Shown in pieces: positions 1 through 9,386 of a DNA stretch of 64,000 bases (within the stretch, counting starts at the first letter, position 1; every line of letters begins with the position of its first letter). Source of the stretch: Microbacterium enclense (GTDB lineage: Bacteria; Actinomycetota; Actinomycetes; Actinomycetales; Microbacteriaceae); the NCBI GenBank assembly GCA_038182865.1, contig CP116226.1, forward strand, positions 372,001 through 436,000, in the 5' to 3' direction. The notes under the pieces were generated by a model. The model worked only from the letters and a program-made list of their open reading frames with translations, was not told the DNA's origin and ran no database searches. The position numbers were made by a program, and so were the translations under genes.

Positions 1-1721
1 CGCTCGAGGGTGGCCGTGTCACCCGCGTTCGCCCCGGCCTCGGAACGCGCGATGCGCGGCGTCCACGCGAGGTTCTCCGCACCGAAGGAACGGTTGCCCG
101 CGACGAAAGCCGAGGCCGAGCCCGACAGGGTCCACCCGCGACCCTGGGCCTGGGCCTCGTTGCGAGTGTCATCGACGACGACCTCGGGGAGCACCGCAGC
201 CCCGTCGGCGAACACGACCGGTCCCTCGAGAGCGGGCAGCGCCATGCTCAGCTGCCCCTCCGCGGCGACCAGCGGGACCGAGGCCTCGACGCCGACCGCG
301 TCGCCCTCCGCCTCCGCGTGACCGAGGAAGTCGAAGATCGCTTCGCCCACATCGGTGTTGTCGAGGTATGCACCGCGGGCGAAGTCCCACTTCGTCGCGC
401 GCGTCTCGAGCACCTCGGCACCCGCGCCCTTGGCGTAGAGCGGCACGAGGGCGTTGGTGTGGCCACCCGAGTGCCACGACACGTTCGGCAGATCGCCCGC
501 CGAACCGGTCAGCGCCGTCCACCCCTGCGTCTCACCGGTACCGGGGCCGGCGAGGTAGCCGGTCTCGTGGTCGGCCGTGACGACGACGAGCGTCTCGTCC
601 CAGCTCGAGTTCGCCTCGACCCACTCCGTGACCGCGTCGACCGAGTCGTTGAACGACAGCTGCTCTTCGACGATGCGTGTGGTCTGGTTGGCGTGACCCG
701 CCCAGTCGACCGCGCCGCCCTCGACCATGAGGAAGAAGCCGTCCTCGTCCTTCTCGAGCACGTTGAGCGCGGCCTTGGCCGACGTGGCGAGCGAGGGGAC
801 GTCCACATTCACGGCGTCGGTCCACGGCGCCACGGTCTTGTTCTGAACACCGGGCCGGTTGTACTGGAACGTCTCGGCGACGCGCGCGAGGCCGAACAGC
901 TTGTCGGGGACGTTCTCGCCCGCCGCGACCTTCTCGAACTCGCTCTTGCTCTCGACGTACGAGAACGGCGTCTGCCCCTGCGTCACGCGGTCGAAGTCGG
1001 CCTGCGAGATCCACGACCCGGCACCGAAGTGCGAGGAGCGCGAGGTGTTGGCATCCGTGTAATTGGGGTGCCCGCCGCCGATGAGCACGTCGACGCCCGA
1101 ATCGATCATCTCGGTCGCGAGACCGTGGTAGTCGTTGCGGCTGGCGTTGTGCGCGATGAAGCCGGCCGGGGTGGCGTGGTTGAACGGCACGGAGGTGACG
1201 AGGCCGACCTTTTTGCCGACCTCGAGCGCCTGCTCGCCGACCGTCAGAAGACGCTCCCCGTCGGCGTCGAAACCGAGCGTGCCATTGGTCGTCTTCACGC
1301 CGGTGCCGAGCGCGGTACCCGCGGCGGCCGAGTCGGTCGCCCCCGACGCGACCCATCCGAAAGCGCCCCATGCCTCTTCGGGCGAGTACGAAGCACGGCC
1401 GCTGGCCGAGTAATGCGACTGGCCGACCTGCACGGGGAACGCGTCATAGACCTCGCTCGCCGTACCGGGGACCTTGGTTGCGACACCGCTGTTCGGGGTC
1501 ACCTCGACCTGTTGGTAGCTCACGCCGGTCTCATACAGACGAGCGGCGTCGAACTGGTTGTACCCGCCACCGTCCGAGATCAGGACGATGATGTTCTTGG
1601 GCAGGGCGGCCTCGTCGGTCTCAGCCGAGGCGGCGAGGGCGGGAGTCGCACCGAGGGCGACGCCCGCGACGGTGCTGAGGACGATCAGACGGCGCGTGCG
1701 TCCGGTCGTGCGCGTAGTCAT
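1..1721 (-). CDS. Secreted alkaline phosphatase, 3' end outside window
   Basis: Hydrolyses phosphate monoesters outside the membrane. The reading frame is open from the ATG to the window edge (573 codons, no stop reached). Residues 1-30 form a signal peptide ending ALA. Catalytic landmarks are Asp50 in ISDGGG (metal ligand), the nucleophile Ser131 in TDSAAA, a VEGGAVDWAGHAN metal block and TADHETG. After the catalytic domain comes a segment with LPEVVVDDTR, GWTLSG and NLAWTP, resembling WxL-like cell-wall-binding domains, so the enzyme is probably held at the surface. The start is preceded by a purine-rich AAAGAGAAG. PHO-box-like repeats lie about 100 nt upstream, which suggests induction by phosphate starvation through PhoP/PhoR. 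The family call is secure; the wall-binding role is inferred. Confidence 0.93.
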   Translation of the reverse strand, partial: MTTRTTGRTRRLIVLSTVAGVALGATPALAASAETDEAALPKNIIVLISDGGGYNQFDAARLYETGVSYQQVEVTPNSGVATKVPGTASEVYDAFPVQVGQSHYSASGRASYSPEEAWGAFGWVASGATDSAAAGTALGTGVKTTNGTLGFDADGERLLTVGEQALEVGKKVGLVTSVPFNHATPAGFIAHNASRNDYHGLATEMIDSGVDVLIGGGHPNYTDANTSRSSHFGAGSWISQADFDRVTQGQTPFSYVESKSEFEKVAAGENVPDKLFGLARVAETFQYNRPGVQNKTVAPWTDAVNVDVPSLATSAKAALNVLEKDEDGFFLMVEGGAVDWAGHANQTTRIVEEQLSFNDSVDAVTEWVEANSSWDETLVVVTADHETGYLAGPGTGETQGWTALTGSAGDLPNVSWHSGGHTNALVPLYAKGAGAEVLETRATKWDFARGAYLDNTDVGEAIFDFLGHAEAEGDAVGVEASVPLVAAEGQLSMALPALEGPVVFADGAAVLPEVVVDDTRNEAQAQGRGWTLSGSASAFVAGNRSFGAENLAWTPRIARSEAGANAGDTATLE

Positions 1722-1824
1722 GGCTTCTCTTTCTGTTCCATAGGGGGTCACCGGCCGTCGGGCCGGCCAGAACCCACGGTGACGGAACAGGTCGTCCTGA
1801 GAACGACTCTCACCACACGCGCCC

Positions 1825-1872
1825 GTGAACATTCAGCCCGCTCGTTCACCGTTCGGTGAACACTGAGGTGAG
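1825..1872 (-). promoter_or_regulatory. PHO-box-like repeats upstream of alkaline phosphatase
   Basis: Read on the minus strand there are CTCACC (1872-1867) and GTTCACC (1861-1855), starting exactly 11 nt apart, the spacing of actinobacterial PhoP direct repeats. An inverted copy GTTCACC lies on the plus strand at 1844-1850 and a further GTTCAC half at 1830-1825. Position upstream of a phosphatase supports PhoP control; no binding evidence is available. Confidence 0.6.
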
Positions 1873-1907
1873 ATCTGGCGTCCGCGGGGAGAAAATGGCA
1901 CCATTCG

Positions 1908-1927
1908 CCCCCGCCGAGCGGCGGGGG
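1908..1927 (-). terminator. Hairpin after the LigD-type polymerase gene
   Basis: Eight-base-pair arms CCCCCGCC and GGCGGGGG around a GAGC loop lie just past the stop of the gene at 1937-2962. A short TTTT follows downstream in the minus-strand direction. A plausible intrinsic terminator separating it from the phosphatase promoter. Confidence 0.5.
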
Positions 1928-1936
1928 TCGGGAGCG

Positions 1937-2962
1937 CTACTCGGCGGGGTTCCGCGCCCGCGAGGGCTGCACCCGCGGCGGCTCGCCCGGCATCTTCGGA
2001 AACTCCGGCGGGAACGGCAGCTCTCCCAGACCTGCCTCGAGATCGCGCTCCCACCACTCGAGCAACGTGTCGATCCGCCCGGGCTCCGCGGCGAAGTCGG
2101 CCCACGGATCGCCGGTGGATGTCAACCGCTCCGGGATCGAGCGGACGGTGAACGCCGTCGGGTCGAGACCGTCCAGCTCGTCCCACGCGATCGGCGTCGA
2201 CACCGTCGCTGTCGGCAGCGCACGCGGCGAGTACGCCCCCGCCATGGTGCGGTCACGGTTCGCCTGGTTGAAGTCGACGAAGATGCGTTTGCCGCGTTCT
2301 TCCTTCCACCAGTTGGTCGTCACGGCATCCGGCATCCGTCGTTCCAGCTCGCGGGCGGCGGCGATCACCGCGTGCCGCACATCGAGGAACTCGTGGGTCG
2401 GCTCGATCGGGCAGAAGACATGCAGGCCACGGTTGCCGCTCGTCTTGATCCAGGCCTCGAGCCCGGCCTCGCGGAGCACTTTCCGCAACGCGTGCGCCGC
2501 CGTCGCCGCCTCCGCGATGCCCGTGCCCGGCTGCGGATCGAGGTCTATGCGCAGCTCGACCGGGTGGTCGGGGTCGGTGGCGAGCGACGCCCACGGATGG
2601 AACACGATCGTGTTCATCTGCGCCGCCCACACGGCGGTGCCGATCTCGCTGACGATGAGCTGCGGGTGCCGACGCCCGCTGTTGTAGGTCACCGTCACCG
2701 CCTCGACGAAGCCGGGGGCGCCTTTGGGCGGGTTCTTCGAGAAGAAGCTCTCCCCCTCGATCCCCTCCGGGAAGCGCTCGAGCGATACGGGCCGGTGCCC
2801 GTTCGCGGCCAGGAAGGGCTCTGCCACGGCGATGAAGTACTCAGCGAGCTCGCGCTTGGTGATCCCGACCTCGGGCCACAGAACGCGATCGGGGTTCGAG
2901 ATGCCGATCTCACGGTCGCCCTCCGGGCCCGGCACGGTCAGCGTGATGCGAGGGGATGCCAT
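1937..2962 (-). CDS. Stand-alone LigD-type polymerase domain protein
   Basis: A 341-aa archaeo-eukaryotic-primase-like polymerase of the LigD PolDom family, which in full-length LigD fills gaps during non-homologous end joining. Visible motifs are RIDLDP (Asp140, Asp142, metal binding), KTSGNRGLH (174-181, nucleotide binding) and FVDFNQ (Asp230). No ligase or nuclease domain is fused, and no Ku gene is in the window. A second, clearly diverged paralogue lies at 27352-28581. The ATG at 2962 gives a full N terminus. The PolDom call is secure; whether it acts in end joining or another synthesis role cannot be read from sequence. Confidence 0.9.
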   Translation of the reverse strand: MASPRITLTVPGPEGDREIGISNPDRVLWPEVGITKRELAEYFIAVAEPFLAANGHRPVSLERFPEGIEGESFFSKNPPKGAPGFVEAVTVTYNSGRRHPQLIVSEIGTAVWAAQMNTIVFHPWASLATDPDHPVELRIDLDPQPGTGIAEAATAAHALRKVLREAGLEAWIKTSGNRGLHVFCPIEPTHEFLDVRHAVIAAARELERRMPDAVTTNWWKEERGKRIFVDFNQANRDRTMAGAYSPRALPTATVSTPIAWDELDGLDPTAFTVRSIPERLTSTGDPWADFAAEPGRIDTLLEWWERDLEAGLGELPFPPEFPKMPGEPPRVQPSRARNPAE

Positions 2963-3282
2963 GCCCTGACGCTAGCGCCGCGCCCGCTGCCGTGTCTCCC
3001 CGTTGCGTCGCCGCGCTCGACACGCGATGGCGCGGGCGGCACGGACCCCGACGCGTGAGGGAGCGAGCAGCGTGGGCCTCGATGTGCGAGGGGGCGAGCG
3101 TGGACAGCGCGAGGCTGGCCGGGCGGGCGTGAGCGGGGTGGGGACCGTGAGGGTCAGCGGACCGTCGGACGCCCGGGCGGTGCGGAGCCGGGCGGTGCGG
3201 AGCCGGGCGGCGCCGAGCAACGGGACAGGGAGACCGTGTCCACCCCGGGGCCCGGCATCCGGTGTCCGTTTACGCTCGGACC
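2963..3282. repeat. Gene-free stretch with a 15-nt unit repeated three times
   Basis: Between divergent genes. It holds a tandem repeat at 3174-3218: two exact copies of CGGGCGGTGCGGAGC and a third with changes in the middle. The rest is G-rich on the plus strand, without a recognisable gene or RNA. The last 15 nt carry the TACGCT promoter element of the next gene. Confidence 0.6.
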
Positions 3283-3909
3283 ATGACCTCCGCCGCCGCC
3301 CGCACTGCCCTCGACATCGCCGATTGGCGCCGCCGCGTGTTCGCGCTTTACGAGGCGGTGCGCGAAGCCGACGACCCCGAGGACGCGCACGAGCTGTGGC
3401 GCATCGAGCGCGACGCACTCTTCGCCGGTCACCCCGCCACTCCCCTGCTGCCGGAACAGCGCGAGACGTTCGGCAGGCTGCCCCTCGCCCCGTACGACGC
3501 CGCGTGGCGATTCGAGGTGCCGCTGCTCGACACCGACGACGCGTCTTTCGTCGCGACCACCGGCACCGACGGCGAGGTGGGCTTCGAGCGGATCGGCCGC
3601 GTCGACCTGCCCGATACCGGCTCGCTCGACGTGTGGCGTCTCACCTCCTATGGCGGAGGCCTGTTCGTGCCGGTGCGGGACGCCGCGGCCGGTCGCCCGG
3701 GCGGCACCTACGGCGGCGGTCGCTACCTGCTCGACACGATCAAGGGCGCCGACCTCGGACGGGGCGCCACTCCCGAGACGCTCGTGATCGACTTCAACTT
3801 CGCCTACAACCCGTCGTGCGCGTACGACCCGATGTGGGCGTGCCCGCTCGCGCCCGCGGGCAACGTGCTCCCGGTCGCCGTGCCGGTGGGCGAGCTGTAC
3901 GGCGTCTGA
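3283..3909 (+). CDS. DUF1684 family protein
   Basis: A 208-aa protein of the DUF1684 family, whose biochemical role is not established. The C-terminal signature is clear: GGGRYLLDTIKGAD (around 140-155), IDFNFAYNPSCAYD and CPLAPAGN. No signal peptide or membrane segment is visible, so it is probably cytosolic. I start at the ATG at 3283 rather than the upstream GTG at 3262, because TACGCT lies 6 nt before the ATG, the pattern of leaderless transcripts in this window. It converges on the SseB-like gene across the 127-bp repeat array. Confidence 0.85.
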   Translation: MTSAAARTALDIADWRRRVFALYEAVREADDPEDAHELWRIERDALFAGHPATPLLPEQRETFGRLPLAPYDAAWRFEVPLLDTDDASFVATTGTDGEVGFERIGRVDLPDTGSLDVWRLTSYGGGLFVPVRDAAAGRPGGTYGGGRYLLDTIKGADLGRGATPETLVIDFNFAYNPSCAYDPMWACPLAPAGNVLPVAVPVGELYGV

Positions 3910-3950
3910 CGACACGGATGGCCGCAGCGGCGGCATCCGCCCCCCGCCCC

Positions 3951-4320
3951 GCGGCACCCGCCCGGGCCGAACTCCTGAGGAAACGACGACTTCTCGCCCC
4001 CCGCCGCACGCCAGGAGCACAAAGCCGCGAAAACTCAGGAGTTTCGCCCACCCAGCGGCACCGGGGACAAACACCCGCGGCACCCGCCCCGAGCCAAACT
4101 CCTGAGGAAACGACGACTTCTCGCCCCTCGCCGCACGCCAGGGGCACAAGGCCGCGAAAACTCAGGAGTTTCGCCCACCCGGCGGCACCGGGGACAAACA
4201 GCCGCGGCACCCGCCCCGAGCCAAACTCCTGAGGAAACGACGACTTCTCGCCCCCCGCCGCACGCCAGGGGCACAAGGCCGCGAAAACTCAGGAGTTTCG
4301 CCCACCCGGCGGCACCGGGG
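3951..4320. repeat. Three tandem copies of a 127-bp intergenic element
   Basis: Copies at 3951-4076, 4077-4203 and 4204-4320 (last one truncated) differ by only a few substitutions and one base of length. Each carries AAACTCCTGAG (copy 1 has GAACTCCTGAG) and, about 54 nt later, the exact reverse complement CTCAGGAGTTT, itself inside a near-palindrome AAACTC-AG-GAGTTT. The array fills the gap between two convergent 3' ends. No coding frame looks real. It resembles REP-type or terminator-derived mobile repeats rather than CRISPR, because the repeats are long and have no spacers. Confidence 0.9.
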
Positions 4321-4343
4321 CGGCGACCGCCCGGCCCGAGCGC

Positions 4344-5384
4344 TTACTCCGCCAGTGCGATGACCGGCGCGAGGTCGGCGCGCGACAAACGGATCCACGG
4401 ACCCGCGGGGTCGACCAGCAGACCCGTGAGGCCCTCGTCGCCCGCGAGCGCCTTCGAGAGTTGCTCGGGCTTGAGCGGCACGGGCTGGTCGCCGCGGCCG
4501 AGGGCCAGCAGCTCGAGCGGGTGTGAGAAGACCTCGAGGAACCGATCGCCGGAGGCCGACCGCGATTCGGCGACACCGACCGGGCCCCCCTCCTCGGTCT
4601 GGTTCACGGCGATCCACAGCGGGGCGCCGTCGAGGATCGAAGCGATGATCGTGGATGCCGTCTCGTCGGTGCGCTTCTCACTGAGCGCCGTCTTGATGCG
4701 CAGCTGCTCGTCGGCTTCCGCGACCATGCGCTCCAGGAGAGCGTGCGGGAGGACGGCGCGGGCATCGCCCGAGGCGGGGTCGAGCACGACGCCGGCGTAG
4801 GGTCCGCCCAGCACGTGACGGAGCAACGCCATGACGGGCTGGCCCATCGCGGAGGTGTCACGGTCGCCGTCGGCCTCGACGCTCTTCGTGAGCGCCTGCC
4901 CGCTGCTGTAGGCGAGCACGAGCTGCTCGTCGCCGCGGGTAGCGATGGCGAGCGGCAGATCCTTGCCCTCGGCGAGGAGCGCGCGGGCGTCGCCCTTGAC
5001 GCGGAGGAAGACGTGGCCCTGCAGGAGCTGGCGCGCGACGTTGAGCAGCTGAGCGGGTTCAGGTTGTCCGGTGATCTCGGCGAGCGCCGTTGCGAGCAGC
5101 GCGTTGTCACGAAGGCCCGGGACCGACTCGAATCCCTCGGGTGCCTCCATCGGGCCGGGCTGACGGGCCGAGGGGCGCGCGGCGACCGGCGGCGTCGAAG
5201 GCGTCTCGGGGGCGGCCCCCACCCCGCGGAACGAGGAGGTCGAGATGGTGACGTTGGGGGCCGGCGCGGACTCGGGCTCGACGCCGGCGTCGCTCGGGCC
5301 GCTGGGGTCGACGGGCTGCTCGCCCGGCTCGATCGCGGTGTCGGGGCGGTCGTCGGACTTGTTTCGGCGCGAGAAGAGTGCCAT
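4344..5384 (-). CDS. SseB family protein
   Basis: A 346-aa protein with an N-terminal, low-complexity Pro/Glu/Ser tail (about 1-90) followed by SseB-type sequence. Blocks such as FLRVKGDARALLAEGKDLPLA-like and the C-terminal GLLVDPAGPWIRLSR are typical of the family. Function is not established in actinobacteria; SseB was named in enterobacteria for enhanced serine sensitivity. The ATG at 5384 is chosen because TAGGCT sits 6 nt upstream, a leaderless arrangement; a TTG one codon earlier is the alternative. The gene precedes pcrA's 3' end on the same strand. Confidence 0.75.
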   Translation of the reverse strand: MALFSRRNKSDDRPDTAIEPGEQPVDPSGPSDAGVEPESAPAPNVTISTSSFRGVGAAPETPSTPPVAARPSARQPGPMEAPEGFESVPGLRDNALLATALAEITGQPEPAQLLNVARQLLQGHVFLRVKGDARALLAEGKDLPLAIATRGDEQLVLAYSSGQALTKSVEADGDRDTSAMGQPVMALLRHVLGGPYAGVVLDPASGDARAVLPHALLERMVAEADEQLRIKTALSEKRTDETASTIIASILDGAPLWIAVNQTEEGGPVGVAESRSASGDRFLEVFSHPLELLALGRGDQPVPLKPEQLSKALAGDEGLTGLLVDPAGPWIRLSRADLAPVIALAE

Positions 5385-5474
5385 CAAGCCAGCCTAGCCT
5401 CGTGGCCTGTCCGGCAGTCCCCGTCGGGTGAACTCGGAGGTGACCCCAGAAGAGACCTCGGAAGCGACCTCGGT

Positions 5475-7907
5475 TCAGAGCTTCGTGATCGGGGCGATCT
5501 TGATCAGCAGCTTCTTGGGTCCGACCGTGTCGAAGCGCACGTGCGCCACGCGCTTCGCGCCCTCGCCGGTCACGGCATCCACGCGTCCTTCACCGAAGTC
5601 GTCGTGACGGATGCGATCCCCCGCGGCGAGCACCATGTCGCCGTTGTCGCGCACCTTCGCCGGAATGCGGTTGGGGAACTTGCTCGGGTCGGCCGGCGCA
5701 CGCTTGGGCAGCGGCACGAGGTCATCGCCGTAGCGACTGCCTCCACCGGTCTGCCCGGGGCGACGACCGCGGGCGTTCAGCGCACGCGATTGCGTGCCAC
5801 CGCGGCCATTCACGTCGCCCGGCGACTGGCGCCAGTCGATGAGGTCGGCCGGGATCTCCTGCAGGAACCGGCTCGGCATCGCCACGGTGACCTCGCCGAA
5901 CTGCGCGCGGGTCATCGCGAGGGAGACGTGGAGGCGCTTGCGTGCGCGCGTGATGCCGACGTAGAACAGCCGCCGTTCCTCTTGCGGCCCACCCGGCTCG
6001 TTCGCCGAGATGCGGTGCGGCAGAAGGTCTTCTTCGACGCCGGTGAGGAACACGGCGTCGTACTCCAGGCCCTTCGCCGTGTGCAGCGTCATGAGCGACA
6101 CGGAGCCCGACGCGTCGTCGAGGTCGTCGGCATCCGCCACGAGGGTGACCTCGGTGAGGAAGTCGATGATCGTGCCCTCGGGGTTGTTGCGCGCGAACTC
6201 GCGAGTGACCGCGATGAGCTCGTCGAGGTTCTCGAGGCGCGCCTCGTCTTGCGGGTCTTTGCTGGCGCGCAGGGCGTCGAAGTAGCCGCTCTTGTTCAAC
6301 AGCAGCGTGAGGCCTTCGGTCACCGAGGTGGAGGGGGCGAGCTCTCCGGATGCCGGGAGCATGACCGCCGTGGCCTCGGTCAGCACGGCATCGAGCTGGT
6401 CGATCGCCTTCTGCAGCTTGGGGCCGACGCCGATCTGTGCGGAGTTGGCCAGGGCATCACGGAACGTGATGTCGTGCTCGGCGGCGTAGCGGGCGATCGC
6501 CGTCTCCGTCACATCGCCGATTCCGCGGCGCGGACGATTGAGGATGCGGCGGACCGCCATACCGTCAGCGGGGTTGGCGACGGCGACCAGGTAGGCAAGC
6601 GCGTCCTTGATCTCGGCGCGCTCGTAGAACTTGGTGCCGCCCATGATCTTGTACGGCACGGCTGATCGGATGAAGATCTCTTCCAACGCTCGCGACTGGG
6701 AGTTGGTGCGGTAGAACACCGCGATGCCGGAGTAGTCGACGCCCTTCTTGTGCAAGGCTTCGATCTCGTCGGCGACGAACTGCGCCTCGTCGTGCTGCGA
6801 GTACCCGGTGAAGCCGATGATCGGGTCGCCCGCTCCGACGTCGGTCCAGAGCTTCTTGTCTTTGCGGTCGAAGTTGTTCGAGATCACCGCGTTGGCGGCC
6901 GACAGGATGTTCTGGGTCGAGCGGTAGTTCTGCTCGAGCAGCACGACCTTCGCACCCGGGTAGTCCCGCTCGAACTCGCTGATGTTGCGGATGTCGGCAC
7001 CGCGAAACGCGTAGATCGACTGGTCGGAGTCACCGACGACGGTGAGGGACGCCGCATCGTCGCCCGCGGGCTCGGCGTCGAAGATCATCATCCCGCCCGA
7101 TGAGAACGGCTCCGCGTCCGATCCGACGGGGCGCGTCAGCTCGTGGATGAGCGCGTACTGCGCGTGGTTGGTGTCTTGGTACTCGTCGACGAGGATGTGC
7201 CGGAACCGCTTGCGGTATCGGTCGGCGACCTGGGGGAACGCGCGGAACAGGTAGACCGTCTGCGCGATGAGGTCGTCGAAGTCGAAGGCGTTGGCCCGCT
7301 GCAACTCGCGCTGATACGAGGAGAAGATCTCGACGAAGATGCGCTCGGCCGGATCGCTCATGTTCGCGGAGCGCGCGTACGACTCCGCGTCGGCGAGCTC
7401 GTTCTTCAACTTCGAGATGCGGCTCTGCGTGCCCGCGGGCGTGAGGCCGAACGAATCGCCCTCGTGCTCCTTCACGAGCCGCTTGATGAGCGCGCGCGAG
7501 TCGCCGGAGTCGTAGATCGTGAACGCCTTCGTGAAGCCGAACTGATCGGCCTCCCGCCGGAGGATACGGACGCACGCGGAGTGGAACGTCGAGATCCACA
7601 TGCCGTCGGCCTTCTGCCCGATCAGCTGGTGAACGCGCTCGCGCATCTCGCCGGCGGCCTTGTTCGTGAAGGTGATCGCGAGGATCTGACTCGGGTACGC
7701 CTCCCGCGTGCGCAGCAGCGAGGCGATGCGCCGGGTGAGCACACTGGTCTTTCCCGACCCTGCTCCCGCCACGATCAGCAATGCCTGGCCGCGGTAGGTC
7801 ACGGCCTCGCGCTGGGGGCCGTTCAGGCCCTCGAGGAGGTCGGCGTCGGGGCGGGCATCCGACGGTGCGGGACCGCCGACGATCAGGGGCGTGGAGGCGT
7901 CGGTCAT
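5475..7907 (-). CDS. pcrA: ATP-dependent DNA helicase PcrA/UvrD
   Basis: Superfamily 1A 3'-5' DNA helicase for nucleotide excision repair and clearing of replication conflicts. It is 810 aa from the chosen start. Walker A AGAGSGKTS is at 47-55, motif II is VDEYQDTN, motif IV has QNYRST, motif V TLHTAKGLEYD and motif VI GITRARKRL. The C terminus (RHDDFGEGRV to the end) is the Tudor-like fold found in PcrA, which contacts RNA polymerase. I use the ATG at 7907, with GAAGG ahead; an in-frame ATG at 7940, with a strong GGAGAGG, would add 11 residues and is a real alternative. Divergent from yccF. Confidence 0.95.
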   Translation of the reverse strand: MTDASTPLIVGGPAPSDARPDADLLEGLNGPQREAVTYRGQALLIVAGAGSGKTSVLTRRIASLLRTREAYPSQILAITFTNKAAGEMRERVHQLIGQKADGMWISTFHSACVRILRREADQFGFTKAFTIYDSGDSRALIKRLVKEHEGDSFGLTPAGTQSRISKLKNELADAESYARSANMSDPAERIFVEIFSSYQRELQRANAFDFDDLIAQTVYLFRAFPQVADRYRKRFRHILVDEYQDTNHAQYALIHELTRPVGSDAEPFSSGGMMIFDAEPAGDDAASLTVVGDSDQSIYAFRGADIRNISEFERDYPGAKVVLLEQNYRSTQNILSAANAVISNNFDRKDKKLWTDVGAGDPIIGFTGYSQHDEAQFVADEIEALHKKGVDYSGIAVFYRTNSQSRALEEIFIRSAVPYKIMGGTKFYERAEIKDALAYLVAVANPADGMAVRRILNRPRRGIGDVTETAIARYAAEHDITFRDALANSAQIGVGPKLQKAIDQLDAVLTEATAVMLPASGELAPSTSVTEGLTLLLNKSGYFDALRASKDPQDEARLENLDELIAVTREFARNNPEGTIIDFLTEVTLVADADDLDDASGSVSLMTLHTAKGLEYDAVFLTGVEEDLLPHRISANEPGGPQEERRLFYVGITRARKRLHVSLAMTRAQFGEVTVAMPSRFLQEIPADLIDWRQSPGDVNGRGGTQSRALNARGRRPGQTGGGSRYGDDLVPLPKRAPADPSKFPNRIPAKVRDNGDMVLAAGDRIRHDDFGEGRVDAVTGEGAKRVAHVRFDTVGPKKLLIKIAPITKL

Positions 7908-7987
7908 GGCGCCTTCAAGTCTAGGCGGGGCCTCCGACATCGGCCTCTCCCCTCCCGGCATCCAGGACCGCCCGTCATGATGGACGC

Positions 7988-8395
7988 ATGCGCCTGATCC
8001 TCAACATCCTGTGGCTCGTCCTGTCGGGCTTCTGGCTCTTCGTGAGCTACTTCTTCGCGGGGATCATCCTGTGCATCCTCATCGTGACGATCCCGTGGGG
8101 CATCGCCGCGTTCCGCATCGGCCTCTACGCCCTGTGGCCGTTCGGGCGCGAGATCGTCGCGAAGCCGACGGCGGGCGTCGGCTCGTTCCTGGGCAACGTC
8201 GTCTGGGTGATCCTGGCGGGCTGGTGGCTCGCCCTCGAGCACATCATCACCGGGATCGTGCTGTGCGTCACGATCATCGGCATCCCTCTCGGGATCGCCA
8301 ATTTCAAGCTCGTGCCCGTGTCGCTCATGCCGCTCGGTAAAGAGGTACGCGACATTCGGCGCGGCGGCCCGTTCGACCGCACGCTCGGGAGCTGA
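7988..8395 (+). CDS. YccF domain-containing inner-membrane protein
   Basis: A 135-aa membrane protein with about four hydrophobic segments arranged as two similar halves. In each half a hydrophobic hairpin is followed by PWGIA.F or PLGIANFKL and a GxE stretch (FGREIV, LGKEVR), the internal repeat typical of YccF. Function is unknown. CATGAT lies 6 nt before the ATG, so the transcript is probably leaderless. It faces away from pcrA with a gap of about 80 nt. Confidence 0.88.
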   Translation: MRLILNILWLVLSGFWLFVSYFFAGIILCILIVTIPWGIAAFRIGLYALWPFGREIVAKPTAGVGSFLGNVVWVILAGWWLALEHIITGIVLCVTIIGIPLGIANFKLVPVSLMPLGKEVRDIRRGGPFDRTLGS

Positions 8396-8402
8396 CGCCG
8401 CG

Positions 8403-9341
8403 CTACGGTGTCGAGCGCCCCGCGGACCTGCGCGGAAGGGCGAGCAGGATGCCGACGATCGTCACGACCACCCCGACGACGGCGCTCACGGTGACGAGTT
8501 CGGTCGGGATGTGGCCCTCGCGCGCCCCCGTGAGTCGCGCGAGATCCCAGGGCAGGATGCCGAACTGCTCGTTCCACGAGCGCAGCGCGTCAGCTGCGCC
8601 CACCACGGCGATCGTCACCGAAGGCAGGGCATACGCGACCCCCATGCCGGCCAGCGCGATTCCGGTTGCGCGACGACGACCCAGCTGCGGACGCAGCGAC
8701 CACCCGGCGACGACGAAGACCCACGCGAGCAGCGCGAACGCGACGGCGAGATAGAGCACGCGCACGATCGGGATCGTCCAGAGCGCCGGCCAGACTCCTT
8801 CGGGCCCCGACACGGAGATGACTCCCAGGGCCAGGATGCAGCGAAGCACGAGAGCGCCCCCGACGGCGGCGATGATGGGCCACGGCGAGCGCCTTCCGAG
8901 CAGCAGTCGCACGATGATCGCGAAGAAGAGCCACCCGAGCACCGCGAGCGCGGCCCCCCAGAGTCCGTCGCGGGGCGTCTGCACGACGCGCGTGGCGACG
9001 AGCACGCCTGCGGGAACGATGATCATCAGCCAGCGATCGAGCGGCAGCAGCCCCAAGCTCGATTCGCTCGCCCGCCAGGGACGCGTGGACGCGATCCAGC
9101 TCGCCCGCGCCGCGGCGGCACCCGGACGCCGCACGAGTCGGGTGCGCGCGGCGACCATGCCGACCACGACCCACACGACACTGAGCGTGAGGAGAAGACG
9201 TGCGATCCACTCGGTCGCCCCGTTGACCGTCATCGGTGTCCGCGCGAAGGGATCGACCAGCACGGCCAGGACCGCGCCGAACACCAGCAGTCCGCCGGCG
9301 ACGACCAGAGCCAGGATGCCTCGCCCCGCCGCCGTCGCCAT
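8403..9341 (-). CDS. Multi-spanning membrane protein, unknown function
   Basis: A 312-aa protein with roughly seven hydrophobic helices: an N-terminal one at about 8-30, others near 45-65, 105-120, 130-150, 155-175, 185-215, 225-245, and a last one before the basic C terminus. I do not recognise a family. TAACGT stands 6 nt before the ATG, the leaderless pattern seen elsewhere. It ends 7 nt from the stop of yccF, so the two converge with no space for a separate terminator. Confidence 0.7.
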   Translation of the reverse strand: MATAAGRGILALVVAGGLLVFGAVLAVLVDPFARTPMTVNGATEWIARLLLTLSVVWVVVGMVAARTRLVRRPGAAAARASWIASTRPWRASESSLGLLPLDRWLMIIVPAGVLVATRVVQTPRDGLWGAALAVLGWLFFAIIVRLLLGRRSPWPIIAAVGGALVLRCILALGVISVSGPEGVWPALWTIPIVRVLYLAVAFALLAWVFVVAGWSLRPQLGRRRATGIALAGMGVAYALPSVTIAVVGAADALRSWNEQFGILPWDLARLTGAREGHIPTELVTVSAVVGVVVTIVGILLALPRRSAGRSTP

Positions 9342-9386
9342 GCACCTACGTTACACAGCGCTTCTCGACGGTCTGGCCGCTCCGCG

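Noticed and set aside
3951..4320. CRISPR array
   Set aside because: Repeats are 127 bp, directly abutting, without unique spacers, and no cas genes are near.
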